64,000 bases of DNA, from the NCBI GenBank assembly GCA_048499805.1, contig JASNZF010000005.1, positions 1 through 64,000 on the forward strand, written 5' to 3'. This DNA is from JAWXBA01 sp048499805 (lineage in GTDB: Bacteria; Gemmatimonadota; Gemmatimonadetes; Gemmatimonadales; GWC2-71-9). The stretch's first letter is position 1. Each line of letters begins with the position of its first letter. Below are positions 51,270 through 60,403 of this stretch, one piece after another. Under the pieces are notes generated by a model. That model worked only from the letters and a program-made list of their open reading frames with translations, ran no database searches and was not told the origin of the DNA. A program made the translations under genes and the position numbers.

Positions 51270-53987
51270 ATGACCTGGCTCCGCCGATTACTCGCCCGCG
51301 TGGCAGGGACCGTCCGTGCGGACACCGGCGCAAACGCTGAATTGCGCGCGGAGATGGAAGCCCACCTGGCCATGGCCAGCGACGAGTTCGTCCGGCGCGG
51401 GATGTCCCCCGAGGCGGCCCAGCGGGAGGCGCAGCGGGCCGCCGGCAACTTGACCCAGGCGGCTGAGGCGGTCCACGAACAGCGGGCCCTGCCCTGGGCC
51501 GAGGCCCTGGCAGCGGACACCCGCTTCGCCGCCCGGCAGTGGCGCCGGGCACCGCTTGCGACCTTGACCATCGTCCTGGTGCTCTCCATGGGCATCGGCA
51601 CGAACATCGTCCTGCTCTCACTCCTGAGCTCGGCCACCACCCGGCCGGCGCCCGGGCTTCCGCGGGACGCGTCGGTGGTGCGGATCCGCGGCGTGGAAGG
51701 GGCGACCGAGGCCACAGGAGTCCAACCGCGCCTGTTGTCCTGGCCCGAAGTCCAGGCCTATGCCTCGCGGCCGGACCTGTTTGGCGGGGTCGCTGCGCAT
51801 GCGGACGAGACGGCGATGGTCTCCTTTGGCACCGACGCCGAGCGCGGGGTCCCGGCGAGCCTCGTCTACACCACTCCCAATTACTTCGACGTGCTGGGCA
51901 TCCGGCCGGTCCTGGGTACGGGGCCGTCCCCGGAACCCGACGTCACCCGACTGACCACCCCACCGACGGTGGTGATCAGCCATGCCGTGTGGCAAGAGCG
52001 GTTCGGGGGGGCCGCGGATGTGGTCGGACGCATCCTCCGGATCAACGGCGCACCCGTGGAGATCGTTGGCGTGGCACCGCCTCGCTTCCTGGGGACCGCG
52101 GGAGGTGCCCCGCTGACCTTCTGGCTGCCGCTGGCGGCATACCCGCTGCTGCAGCAGCGCACCGCGGCGGTCTTCCTCAGCCCCGACAGCCTCTTCCTAC
52201 ACGCCGCCGCCCGGCTGGCACCCGGCGTCACCGCAGCGACGGCCACTCCCGCCGTGGCCCGCTTGGCGGCCCAGGCCTCCGGGGGTCGGGACGCGGGTCG
52301 ACGGGGTGAGGGGGTGGTGACCGCCGACGTAGTGCCGATGCTCGCCGCCAATGCCAGGGTCGGGGATCACTCCGACGAATGGGTCTCAGGCGTTGCGGCT
52401 GGCGGGTTCGCTCTCCTGGTGCTGCTGATCACCTGCACCAACGTCAGTGCCCTCATGGTGGGGCTGGCAACCGCCCGCCGGCGGGAGGTCGGCGTCCGGC
52501 TGGCGTTGGGGGCCCCCCGTCGGCGCCTGGTTCGCCAACTGCTGACGGAGAGCGTCCTGCTGTCCTTGGTCGCAGCGGGGCTTGGCCTGCTGGTGACCGC
52601 GGCGGGGTTCCAGGTCTTCGGGGCGGCGCTGGCGGACATCCAGCTTGCCGTGGATTGGCGCGTGGCCGTGGCCACTGCGGTGATCGCGATCCTCACCGGC
52701 ATGCTCTTCGGGCTCTCGCCCGCGTTGCACGCCACGCGGGTACCAGTGCAGGAGGCGCTCCGGCAGTCGGCCTCGTCCCTCGCCGCGGCGCGCTCGCGGC
52801 TACAGCGGGGACTGGTGGTGGCCCAAGTGGCCCTGACCCAGCCGTTGCTGGTAGGCCTTGGCGTGGTGGTCTCGAACCTGGTCACGGGCCTGGAGACGCG
52901 CACGGGTCCTGACGTCGCGGAGCAAGTTGCCGAAGTCGAGCTGGATACCTGGGCGGGGCGGGTGTCGATCCCCGAGCGGGCCTCGCTCATCGAGGCGGTC
53001 CGCGAGCGCGTGGCGGCGATGCCCGGCGTGGTGGCGGCATTCCCCCTGGAAGCCGGCACCGTCCAGGCCCCGCTCCGGGTGCATCCTGCGGACCAGGTGG
53101 AGGGCATCACGCCCGGGACGGTGATGGCGGGGCAGCTCCAGGCCGCCCCCCGGGGGTACTTCCCGGCCTTCGGCATCCCGATTCTTCGCGGGCGGGATTT
53201 CGATCCGCGAGAGACCGTGCCACCTTCCCTCGAGTTCGGCCCTCCCGACCACGAGGTGGTGATCATCGGGAGTGATCTTGCCCAGCGGCTCTGGGGCGAA
53301 GCCGACCCGATCGGCCGGCGGATCAGCCTCGCAATCAGTGAACCTTCCTCGTCCGCCGGAATGACGGTGGTAGGCGTGGTGGATGCCGAGGTCGCGGGGC
53401 CCAGCGAGACGAACGGCCTGGTGCGGGTCTACGTCCCCTACGCCACCATCAACACGGGGGTAGTGGTCCGCACGGCGGGTCCTGCCCTCCCGATGCTCAA
53501 CGCACTTCGGGCGGCCGTGGCTGCCGAGGCACCTCAGATGCCGGTCAGCCGGGCGGAGACGATGGCCCAGCGCGAGGCCGACATCCGACGCCGGATGCTT
53601 CGCACCAGCGCCGCCGTCGCCGGGGGCGGGGTGCTGGCGCTCCTGCTTTCCGCGATCGGGCTCTACGCGGTCATCGCGTTCTCAGTGGCGCAACGCACCC
53701 GGGAGATCGGGATTCGCACCACTCTCGGCGCCCGAAGCGGGCAGGTGGTGCGGATGTTCTTCGTCCGGGGGTTGGCCCTGAGCGGCCTCGGCCTGCTGCT
53801 CGGCCTCCCGCTGAGCATCTTGGCCACCCGATGGATCGGCGCCGCGCTGAACCTGCCGCTGATCGGTTCACCCCTGCTCGGGTTCGGGATTGCGGGGGCG
53901 GTCCTCGCAGTGGCGTCCCTGGCCGTCTGGATCCCCTCGCGACGGGCGAGCCGCGTCGATTCGATCGTGGCGCTGCGGACCGAGTGA
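51270..53987 (+). CDS. ADOP-type ABC transporter permease (MacB/FtsX-like), first copy
   Basis: 905 aa from the ATG at 51270. The N-terminal about 90 residues carry the ADOP signature (ELRAEMEAHLAMASDEFVRRGMSPEAAQREAQRAAGN...). A membrane helix, a MacB_PCD periplasmic domain and an FtsX domain follow, then the second half repeats the module, giving two duplicated permease parts with eight or more helices. No ATPase gene is nearby, as is usual for these orphan permeases of Acidobacteriota and Gemmatimonadota. Probably exports or senses antimicrobial compounds. A PadR-type operator site lies 62 nt upstream. Confidence 0.93.
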   Translation: MTWLRRLLARVAGTVRADTGANAELRAEMEAHLAMASDEFVRRGMSPEAAQREAQRAAGNLTQAAEAVHEQRALPWAEALAADTRFAARQWRRAPLATLTIVLVLSMGIGTNIVLLSLLSSATTRPAPGLPRDASVVRIRGVEGATEATGVQPRLLSWPEVQAYASRPDLFGGVAAHADETAMVSFGTDAERGVPASLVYTTPNYFDVLGIRPVLGTGPSPEPDVTRLTTPPTVVISHAVWQERFGGAADVVGRILRINGAPVEIVGVAPPRFLGTAGGAPLTFWLPLAAYPLLQQRTAAVFLSPDSLFLHAAARLAPGVTAATATPAVARLAAQASGGRDAGRRGEGVVTADVVPMLAANARVGDHSDEWVSGVAAGGFALLVLLITCTNVSALMVGLATARRREVGVRLALGAPRRRLVRQLLTESVLLSLVAAGLGLLVTAAGFQVFGAALADIQLAVDWRVAVATAVIAILTGMLFGLSPALHATRVPVQEALRQSASSLAAARSRLQRGLVVAQVALTQPLLVGLGVVVSNLVTGLETRTGPDVAEQVAEVELDTWAGRVSIPERASLIEAVRERVAAMPGVVAAFPLEAGTVQAPLRVHPADQVEGITPGTVMAGQLQAAPRGYFPAFGIPILRGRDFDPRETVPPSLEFGPPDHEVVIIGSDLAQRLWGEADPIGRRISLAISEPSSSAGMTVVGVVDAEVAGPSETNGLVRVYVPYATINTGVVVRTAGPALPMLNALRAAVAAEAPQMPVSRAETMAQREADIRRRMLRTSAAVAGGGVLALLLSAIGLYAVIAFSVAQRTREIGIRTTLGARSGQVVRMFFVRGLALSGLGLLLGLPLSILATRWIGAALNLPLIGSPLLGFGIAGAVLAVASLAVWIPSRRASRVDSIVALRTE

Positions 53988-54105
53988 TCCGGCATCGCTG
54001 CTGGACGCGAGTCTCCCAGGCGACATCGCCGAGTGATGGGCAGGCACGTAACGCCCGTCCGCCCGGTCCTCAGTGCACCGGCACCCACCGCGCCCCAAGC
54101 CTCGC

Positions 54106-54354
54106 ATGACTTCACCCCGCGCCTATCGTATCGCGGTGCTCACGGCACTCACGGCCGGCCTGGTGATCGCGGTGGGTGTGCCGCTGCGCGAGCGATGGCG
54201 GGCGTGCCGGGAGCCGACCTCCGAGGCGTGCGTCTGGGGCAAGGCACTATTCCCAGTATCGTTGGGAATGCACGCGGTGCTCGGCGCAGTCGCTTCGGGG
54301 CTCGTGTTCTTCGCCGTCCGTGCGTGGCGGGCGCGTCCACCTCGTCAAGGCTGA
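54106..54354 (+). CDS. Small two-helix membrane protein
   Basis: 82 aa from the ATG at 54106. Two membrane helices (about residues 9-28 and 50-72) separated by a short Cys-containing loop (WRACREPTSEACVWG). It lies downstream of the ADOP gene but 118 nt away. No family recognised. Confidence 0.55.
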   Translation: MTSPRAYRIAVLTALTAGLVIAVGVPLRERWRACREPTSEACVWGKALFPVSLGMHAVLGAVASGLVFFAVRAWRARPPRQG

Positions 54355-54465
54355 ACAGTCGGCATGAGGGCGGACGAACGTGTCCCGGAGCCGGCTATCG
54401 TGCCGGTCGTCCTTCTGTCCTGAATTCTTATGCTGTAGCGCCTGACGAGCGAACCGGGTGCGCTC

Positions 54466-54819
54466 TTACCGACGGGTGAACGTCCCGGGTGTCACCCCGA
54501 CGAGGCGGCGAAAGTGCCGATTCATGTGGCTCTGGTCCGCGAAGCCGACCGCTCGAGCCACCATGGCGGGCGGGTGACCGGCGCGGAGGAGCTCTCCTGC
54601 CCTACGGACCCGCAATTGGGTGAGATACCGGTGCGGCGGGATGCCGGTTGCCCGGCGAAAGACCCGGAGCACCGCGTAGTGAGTGAGCCCCGTCGCGCGG
54701 GCCAGCTCGATCAGCGTCACCCGGTCCGCGAGATGCGCCTGGAAGTAGTCGCAGATCACGTCCACCGGATGTGCGGGGGGTGAATGTCCACGGTCGGATT
54801 GCAGTTCCAGTTTCGTCAT
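54466..54819 (-). CDS. Truncated AraC paralogue: stand-alone DNA-binding domain
   Basis: 117 aa consisting of the AraC double helix-turn-helix only (LIELARATGLTHYAVLRVFRRATGIPPHRYLTQLRVRRAGELL and VGFADQSHMNRHFRRLVGVTPGTF). No sensor domain. It has an intact start with AGGAGG. Strongly similar to the C-terminal half of the protein at 50203-51045, indicating duplication and loss of the sensor. The ribosome-binding site is overlapped by operator site 2, so translation or transcription may be repressed. Confidence 0.88.
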   Translation of the reverse strand: MTKLELQSDRGHSPPAHPVDVICDYFQAHLADRVTLIELARATGLTHYAVLRVFRRATGIPPHRYLTQLRVRRAGELLRAGHPPAMVARAVGFADQSHMNRHFRRLVGVTPGTFTRR

Positions 54820-54829
54820 GGGCGCCTCC

Positions 54830-54849
54830 TATGGGTTGCCCATACGAAG
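54830..54849. promoter_or_regulatory. TATGGG-N3 palindrome, site 2 (truncated AraC gene)
   Basis: TATGGGTTGCCCATACGAAG with perfect 6-bp arms TATGGG/CCCATA. It overlaps the Shine-Dalgarno of the AraC-like gene, 11 nt from its ATG. Confidence 0.65.
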
Positions 54850-54963
54850 GCCGACTGGTGCCGGTTTCACCCCATGCTTGTGAATAGCCCGTGACCCCGT
54901 GCAGCACTGGAGGCTCGTGACCGAGGAGGATCTCCAGAGCGCCGCTCTCCCGGCCCCGAGGCC

Positions 54964-55419
54964 CTAACCGGTGCGGCCACCCCGCCGTCCACCTGCCCAC
55001 CACGCGACCAGCCCCGTCAACCCGCCAAGGGCCGCGCCCGCCGCCGGCGAGAGTCGCACCGGCAGGAGGCTGCCACGCTGCACAAGGTCCGCCGCGAACC
55101 CCACCAGCCCTCCTCCCAGGGCGCCCCAGGCCAGCAGCACCGATGGTGACAGCCACCCGCGGCGCCGAAGCCAAAGGATCATGGGGAGACCCCACACCAA
55201 GGCCATGGTGAGGGCCACGGGCGTGCCGAATGCAAAGAGCACCGCCAGCTCTTCAAGGTCTGGGACCCATCCCCGGGATGGCCCAGCGCTCAACTCCGCC
55301 AGGACAAGTCCGACCCAATACGCCACGGGCACAGAGCCGGAGGCCAGGACAACGGCTCGGATGGGATGGTGCATGGCCACCCGTTCACGACCTTGCGAAT
55401 GGGCGGTATCCCGCGGCAT
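54964..55419 (-). CDS. Four-helix membrane protein, unknown function
   Basis: 151 aa from the ATG at 55419, which has a GTGGAGG box; an ATG at 55446 is possible. Four membrane helices with a Gly/Ala-rich C-terminal part (AAGAALGGLTGLVAWWAGG) and an Arg/Gly tail. No family recognised. It lies on the opposite strand to PadR and could share its control region. Confidence 0.6.
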   Translation of the reverse strand: MPRDTAHSQGRERVAMHHPIRAVVLASGSVPVAYWVGLVLAELSAGPSRGWVPDLEELAVLFAFGTPVALTMALVWGLPMILWLRRRGWLSPSVLLAWGALGGGLVGFAADLVQRGSLLPVRLSPAAGAALGGLTGLVAWWAGGRRGGRTG

Positions 55420-55530
55420 GTCGGCCTCCACCTTACCGTGGCGCATCTGGAGTCACCGACCGAGGTCGTGGTGGAAGGACGGTGGGAGCCCTGCCCCTCC
55501 CCATTTGACCGCGTCCGGCCGGGGACTTAC

Positions 55531-55555
55531 AGTTCTATGGGTTACCAATAGAACT
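55531..55555. promoter_or_regulatory. TATGGG-N3 palindrome, site 3 (upstream of padR)
   Basis: AGTTCTAT and ATAGAACT form 8-bp perfect arms around GGGTTACCA, the most complete palindrome of the family. It is 119 nt before the padR start codon. Confidence 0.65.
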
Positions 55556-55599
55556 GCACCAAGATACCCCGATGTGAAACCCGCCGCCATCCTCCTACG

Positions 55600-55619
55600 T
55601 ATGGGCGGCCAATAGGAAG
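55600..55619. promoter_or_regulatory. TATGGG-N3 palindrome, site 4 (upstream of padR)
   Basis: TATGGGCGGCCAATAGGAAG, 55 nt before the padR ATG. Shares TATGGG...CCAATA...AGGAAG with site 3 and site 1. Confidence 0.65.
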
Positions 55620-55673
55620 CCGCGGGAGGCGGGCGCTTCGCCCCTCCCACACCCCCGATTCGGAGGCGCACCA

Positions 55674-56018
55674 ATGGCGGAGAAACTGGACGTCCAGCAA
55701 GGGACCCTCTCGCTGATGATCCTCAAGACGCTCCAGCTCCTCGGGCCGCTGCACGGCTACGGGGTGGCCCGCCGCATCGAAGAGACCAGCCGGCACCAGC
55801 TGACCCTCAACTATGGCACTCTCTACCCCGCCCTGCTCAAGCTGGAACAGGAGGGGTTCATCACCGCCGAGTGGGGCCAGTCGGAGAACAACCGTCGGGC
55901 CAAGTTCTATGCCCTCACCCCGGCAGGGCGCAAGCAACTGGCACGCGAAACCCGCGAGTGGCATCGGACCGCGGACTTGATCGCTGCCTTCCTGGCACCG
56001 AAAGGGGAACTGTCATGA
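55674..56018 (+). CDS. PadR-family regulator (ADOP-associated type)
   Basis: 114 aa. Winged-helix PadR domain: DVQQGTLSLMILKTLQLLGPLHGYGVARRIEET near the N-terminus, the wing region LNYGTLYPALLKLEQEGFITAEWGQSENNRRAKFYALTPAGRKQL, then a short C-terminal helix. It matches the type that accompanies ADOP permeases. Its stop overlaps the following ADOP start (ATGA), so the two are co-translated. It probably binds the TATGGG-N3 sites and represses its own operon and the first ADOP gene; this is inference. Confidence 0.93.
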   Translation: MAEKLDVQQGTLSLMILKTLQLLGPLHGYGVARRIEETSRHQLTLNYGTLYPALLKLEQEGFITAEWGQSENNRRAKFYALTPAGRKQLARETREWHRTADLIAAFLAPKGELS

Positions 56019-58705
56019 GCGTGCTTCGCGCCGCACTCGCGCGCCTGGCCGGAGTTTTCAGGGGCCCCCGCGAGGACGATGACCTCCGGGAGGAGCTGCA
56101 ATCCCACCTCGAAATGGAAATCGCCGACAACCTCCGGCGGGGGATGCCCCCGGCGGAGGCACGCCGCCAGGCACTGCTGGCCTCTGGTGGCCTGACCCAG
56201 GCGGCCGAGGCGGTCCGGGACCAGCGCGGCCTGCCGTGGCTCGAGAGCCTCGCTGCCGACCTTCGCTATGCCTTTCGAGCGCTCCGCCGCAGCCCGGGAT
56301 TCACCCTGGTGGTGGTGCTCACCCTGGCGCTCGGCATCGGGGCCAACACCGCGATCTTCAGCGTGGTGCGTGGCGTCCTCCTCAAGCCGCTGCCCCACCG
56401 GGACGGCGACCGTCTCATGTACCTCCGGCACTCGATCGATGGGCCCGGCGGCGCCAGCATCGCCTTCTCCGTGCCGGAAGTGCGTGACTTGCGGACCGGG
56501 GCGCCCTCGCTGGGCGGCATTGCGGAGTTCTCGAGCTGGACCCTGACCTATCAGGAATCGGACGGCGCCGTGCGACTCGACGTCGGCCTCGTCACCGGGA
56601 ACTACTTCGAGGTCATGGGGCTGGCGCCGGTGCTGGGCCGGGTGACAGAACCGGGCGACGACGGCCCGGGAGCTCCCCCCGTGATGGTGCTCACTCACGA
56701 CGGCTGGCGGAAGCGCTTCGGCGGCGATTCCAGCATCGTCGGCACGCAGGTCCGGCTGGACGGCACCTCGGTGACGGTGATCGGAGTGCTCGAACCGGCG
56801 CCGTTCTTTCCCCGGCCCGTGGAAGCGCTGCTCAACATGGCGATCAGTGCCCATCACCTGAGCGCCTCCATGGTGGAGGGCCGCACCCACCGGATGACCG
56901 AGATGGTCGCCCGACTAGCACCGGGCGCCACCCTCGCGCAGGCCCGGAGCGAGGTCGCGACCGTGAGCGAGCGGATCCAGCGGGAGTTCACGGACGCCTA
57001 TGACCCCGGGTCCAACCACCGCATTGCCGTGCTGCCATTCCAGGAGGTGCTCGGCGAGAACGCTCGGCTGACGCTTTGGCTCCTCATGGGAGCCGCCGCA
57101 TTCGCCATGATCATTTCAGCAGCCAGTGTCGCCAACCTCACCCTGATGCGGGGCGTGCGCCGGCAGCACGAGCTGGTACTGCGCGCCGCGCTCGGTGCCG
57201 GCGTGGCGCGGCTCCGGCGGTTGCTGCTCACCGAGAACCTGGTACTCGCCTTCCTGGGCGCCGTCCTTGGGGTGGTCATTGCGATCGGCGGCGTGCGGCT
57301 GCTGGCTTCGCTGGCCGAACGCTACTCCCCTCGGGCCGGCGAGATCCGGCTGGATGGCGTGGTCCTGACTTTCACCGTCGCCCTGTCGGTGGCAGTCGCG
57401 GCCCTGCTGTCGGTCCTGGCCTCCCTGCCCCGTGATGGCAGCCTGGCCTCGTGGATCCTGGCAGGGACTCAGCGGGTGAGCGGATCCCGCTCCCGACAGG
57501 CCCTCCAGCGCGGACTGGTCGTCGTACAGATTGCCGTGTCCATGATCCTGCTCGCGGGCGCGGGCCTGCTCACCCGCACCATGATCCGCCTCGGCGAGGT
57601 GGACAGTGGATTGCGGGCCGAGGAAGTGCTCACGATGCAGGTGTCCGTGCTGACCCCCACCGAGCTCATGACCAATCCGGCTGCCGACGCGGGGGCCAAG
57701 GTACGCTACGCCCAGATGCGTGACGAGATCGCCGCGCTGCCGGGAGTCGTGGCGGTGGGGATCGGCTCCCCCATGCCACTCCGCAGCTCAGCGGTCAGGT
57801 TCGATGTGAAGGCCGAGGGCAAACCCCTGACAACGGGCGAGGCGATGCCCCGCGCCGAGCTGCGGACGGGGGACCCCGCATTCTTCCACGCCGCGGGGAT
57901 CCCACTGGTTCGGGGCCGGGGGTTTGCCATGACCGATGGCCCCAGCACGGGCCTGGTCGTGGTCGTCAACGAGACCCTCGCAAGCCGCTTGTTCCCGGGC
58001 GATGACCCGATCGGGAAGCGCATCGCGTGGACTGGCGATCTGTTGCGCTTTACCCCGATCAGCACGGAGTGGCGGACCATCGTCGGCGTCAGTGGCAATA
58101 CCAAGGATGGCGGGCTCGACGCGGAGCCCCGTGCGGTTGTCTACCTCCCCTTTGCGCAGATGCTGGCCCTCAGTGGCGGGGTCGTGATCCGGGCCGAAAG
58201 CAACGCGGAGGGGCTCGCCGCTGCCGCGACCCGCATCGTGCAGCGCCTGGCCCCGACCGCGCCGATCGAGAATGTCATGACGATCGCCCAGATCAAGGAC
58301 CAGAGCGTGGCCCCCCGGCGGCTCAACGCTGCCCTGGTGTCGTCCTTCGGCCTGCTGGCGGTGATTATCGCCATGGTCGGCATCGCGGGGGTCCTGGCGT
58401 TCTCCGTGAGTGCGCGCACCACCGAGATCGGCATCCGCATGAGCCTGGGCGCCGACGGCGGTAGGGTCCAGCGGATGATCCTGCGGGAGGGTGGCATCCT
58501 GCTGGCGCTCGGCCTCGGCCTCGGCACGGTCGGGGCCTATTTCGCCGCCCGGGTCGTGCAGGGGCTGTTGTTCGGCGTGGCCCCGCACGATCCAGCGACC
58601 TTCGCCGGCGTCGTTGTCACCATGGCGGTCATTGGGTTCGCCGCGTGCTGGATACCAGCCCTGCGGGCCGCGCGGGTGGATCCAGTCATCACCATGCGGT
58701 CCTAG
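56015..58705 (+). CDS. ADOP-type ABC transporter permease, second copy
   Basis: 896 aa from the ATG overlapping padR. Same architecture as the copy at 51270: N-terminal EELQSHLEMEIADNLRRGMPPAEARRQALLASGG segment, first membrane helix (RSPGFTLVVVLTLALGIGANTAIFSVVRGVLL), MacB_PCD domain, FtsX helices, repeated. The two ADOPs are clearly paralogous but diverged. Expected at the inner membrane. Confidence 0.94.
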   Translation: MSVLRAALARLAGVFRGPREDDDLREELQSHLEMEIADNLRRGMPPAEARRQALLASGGLTQAAEAVRDQRGLPWLESLAADLRYAFRALRRSPGFTLVVVLTLALGIGANTAIFSVVRGVLLKPLPHRDGDRLMYLRHSIDGPGGASIAFSVPEVRDLRTGAPSLGGIAEFSSWTLTYQESDGAVRLDVGLVTGNYFEVMGLAPVLGRVTEPGDDGPGAPPVMVLTHDGWRKRFGGDSSIVGTQVRLDGTSVTVIGVLEPAPFFPRPVEALLNMAISAHHLSASMVEGRTHRMTEMVARLAPGATLAQARSEVATVSERIQREFTDAYDPGSNHRIAVLPFQEVLGENARLTLWLLMGAAAFAMIISAASVANLTLMRGVRRQHELVLRAALGAGVARLRRLLLTENLVLAFLGAVLGVVIAIGGVRLLASLAERYSPRAGEIRLDGVVLTFTVALSVAVAALLSVLASLPRDGSLASWILAGTQRVSGSRSRQALQRGLVVVQIAVSMILLAGAGLLTRTMIRLGEVDSGLRAEEVLTMQVSVLTPTELMTNPAADAGAKVRYAQMRDEIAALPGVVAVGIGSPMPLRSSAVRFDVKAEGKPLTTGEAMPRAELRTGDPAFFHAAGIPLVRGRGFAMTDGPSTGLVVVVNETLASRLFPGDDPIGKRIAWTGDLLRFTPISTEWRTIVGVSGNTKDGGLDAEPRAVVYLPFAQMLALSGGVVIRAESNAEGLAAAATRIVQRLAPTAPIENVMTIAQIKDQSVAPRRLNAALVSSFGLLAVIIAMVGIAGVLAFSVSARTTEIGIRMSLGADGGRVQRMILREGGILLALGLGLGTVGAYFAARVVQGLLFGVAPHDPATFAGVVVTMAVIGFAACWIPALRAARVDPVITMRS

Positions 58706-58717
58706 CGGAGACACCGG

Positions 58718-59401
58718 GTGAGTCCCATCTATCTGGTCCACATCGCGGCCGGCGGCCTGGGCCTGGTGGCCGGGTTCACCGCACTGGCCGTTGCCAAGGG
58801 CGCACCGCTGCACCGCCGAAGCGGCATGCTGTTCGTCTATGGAATGGTGATCACGGCCGTCGCAGGCACCGGCATCGCGATGATGCGGGGCGTGGCACCT
58901 TCGATCAACGTGCCAGCCTCCCATCTGACCGCCTACCTGGTGATTACCGCCCTGACCACCGTTCGGCCGATCCGAGGCCTCGGGACTCCGCCAGTAACCG
59001 GTGGGCTCATAGTGCTGGCGCTTGCAGTGGGCCTGATCTCACTCTGGTTCGGGATTGAAGCCGCGGGCAGCCCGGACGGCACCGGTCGAGACGGCATGCC
59101 CGCCTTTCCCTTCTTCATGTTTGGCGTGGTCGGCACACTCGCCGCCGCGGGGGATTTCCGGGTAATTCGTTCCTCGCCACTTCAGGGCGGGAGGCGCCTC
59201 GCCCGGCACCTCTGGCGAATGTGTTTTGCGCTGTTCATCGCCGCCCTGTCGTTCTTCATTGGACAGGCCAGGGTGTTCCCCGAAGCGATCCGCATCCGCC
59301 CGCTGCTGGCCATGCCCGTGCTGCTGGTCCTGGTGACCATGTTCTACTGGCTCTGGCGGGTGCGCCTCCGGCGCAACCTCCGCGTGGTCCAGCTTGGGTG
59401 A
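58718..59401 (+). CDS. DUF2306-like multi-helix membrane protein, copy 1
   Basis: 227 aa from a GTG start, 12 nt after the ADOP stop. Seven membrane helices; the N-terminal HIAAGGLGLVAGFTALAVAKGAPLHRRSGMLFVYGM has the paired His residues (one in helix 1 and LHRRSG after helix 2) typical of DUF2306-type proteins. The pattern ARHLWRMCFALFIAALSFFIGQ and WLWRVRLRRNLR is shared with the next gene. Confidence 0.8.
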   Translation: MSPIYLVHIAAGGLGLVAGFTALAVAKGAPLHRRSGMLFVYGMVITAVAGTGIAMMRGVAPSINVPASHLTAYLVITALTTVRPIRGLGTPPVTGGLIVLALAVGLISLWFGIEAAGSPDGTGRDGMPAFPFFMFGVVGTLAAAGDFRVIRSSPLQGGRRLARHLWRMCFALFIAALSFFIGQARVFPEAIRIRPLLAMPVLLVLVTMFYWLWRVRLRRNLRVVQLG

Positions 59402-59467
59402 AGCGCGCCGTTCCGCGCGAGGTGCCCTCACGGAGTAGCGAGTCCACCCTTTCGGGGGAGGGGAGCG

Positions 59468-60220
59468 GTGAACGATCGACTGACGCTGGCGACGGCGACG
59501 GGGCTGCCTTGGATGTCCCTCGTGTTTCACGTTGCGATGGGAGTGGTGGCCCTGACGGCAGGATCGGTGGCCCTCGCCACCCGCAAGGGAGGGACGTGGC
59601 ACCGGCGCAGTGGCGTCGTCTTCGTGGCAGCGATGCTTGCCATGGGCCTCTCGGCGGTCGGCATCGCCGTGTACGAGGGCAAGGAGGACGTCGCCAGCGG
59701 TGCGCTCGCCGTGTATCTCGTATTCACCGCCTGGACTACGGTCAGGCCGTTGCGCAGCGCGGGCCGGGCCGCCGACATCGCGCTCATGCTTCTGGCCCTC
59801 ACCATCGGCTTGGGGGGATTTGCCCGGGCGCTCGGGGCGCTCGACCGCCCCGGCGGCCAAGTCGACGGCGTGCCGGCCGGCATGTTGTTCTTCCTGGCCT
59901 CGATCATCCTGCTCGCGGCGCTCGGCGATATCAGGATGATCTGGGGGGGCGGCCTTCAGGGAGCCCGTCGCCTGGCGCGTCATCTTTGGCGGATGTGTTT
60001 CGGGCTGTTCATCGCGACCGGCTCGTTCGTGGCCCAGCTGGTCATGATGACGTTCATGCCCGCGTGGTTGCGCAGCGTCCCGGTGATACTCGTCCTGTCC
60101 GCTGGTCCGCTCGTAGTGCTTCTGTATTGGATGTGGCGAGTGCGCCTGAGACAGAATCTGCGGGGTCTGATGACCAAGAAGCCGCATCACGGGCAGCACC
60201 CCCAATCAGCGAAGCCATGA
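59468..60220 (+). CDS. DUF2306-like multi-helix membrane protein, copy 2
   Basis: 250 aa from a GTG start with AGGGGAG. Shares with copy 1 the HVAMGVVALTAGSVALATRKGGTWHRRSG start, ARRLARHLWRMCFGLFIATGSFVAQ and WMWRVRLRQNLR. A tandem duplication. Function unknown; possibly haem- or quinone-linked because of the conserved His pair. Confidence 0.8.
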   Translation: MNDRLTLATATGLPWMSLVFHVAMGVVALTAGSVALATRKGGTWHRRSGVVFVAAMLAMGLSAVGIAVYEGKEDVASGALAVYLVFTAWTTVRPLRSAGRAADIALMLLALTIGLGGFARALGALDRPGGQVDGVPAGMLFFLASIILLAALGDIRMIWGGGLQGARRLARHLWRMCFGLFIATGSFVAQLVMMTFMPAWLRSVPVILVLSAGPLVVLLYWMWRVRLRQNLRGLMTKKPHHGQHPQSAKP

Positions 60221-60403
60221 AAGCAACCGTCCGTGGCGTCGGCACGGGCACTCGTCGGGAGGGCCCGTGGCCGATACCCTGGGTCCTTTCGGTCAACGCG
60301 GGTGGGCCGCCGCCCGAGCGGCGCTGATACCGACTTGGGCAAAGACACATCACGGTCCGGAAGGGCCTCCGGTCACTGGGAACGGAACTCTTAAACGGAC
60401 GTA

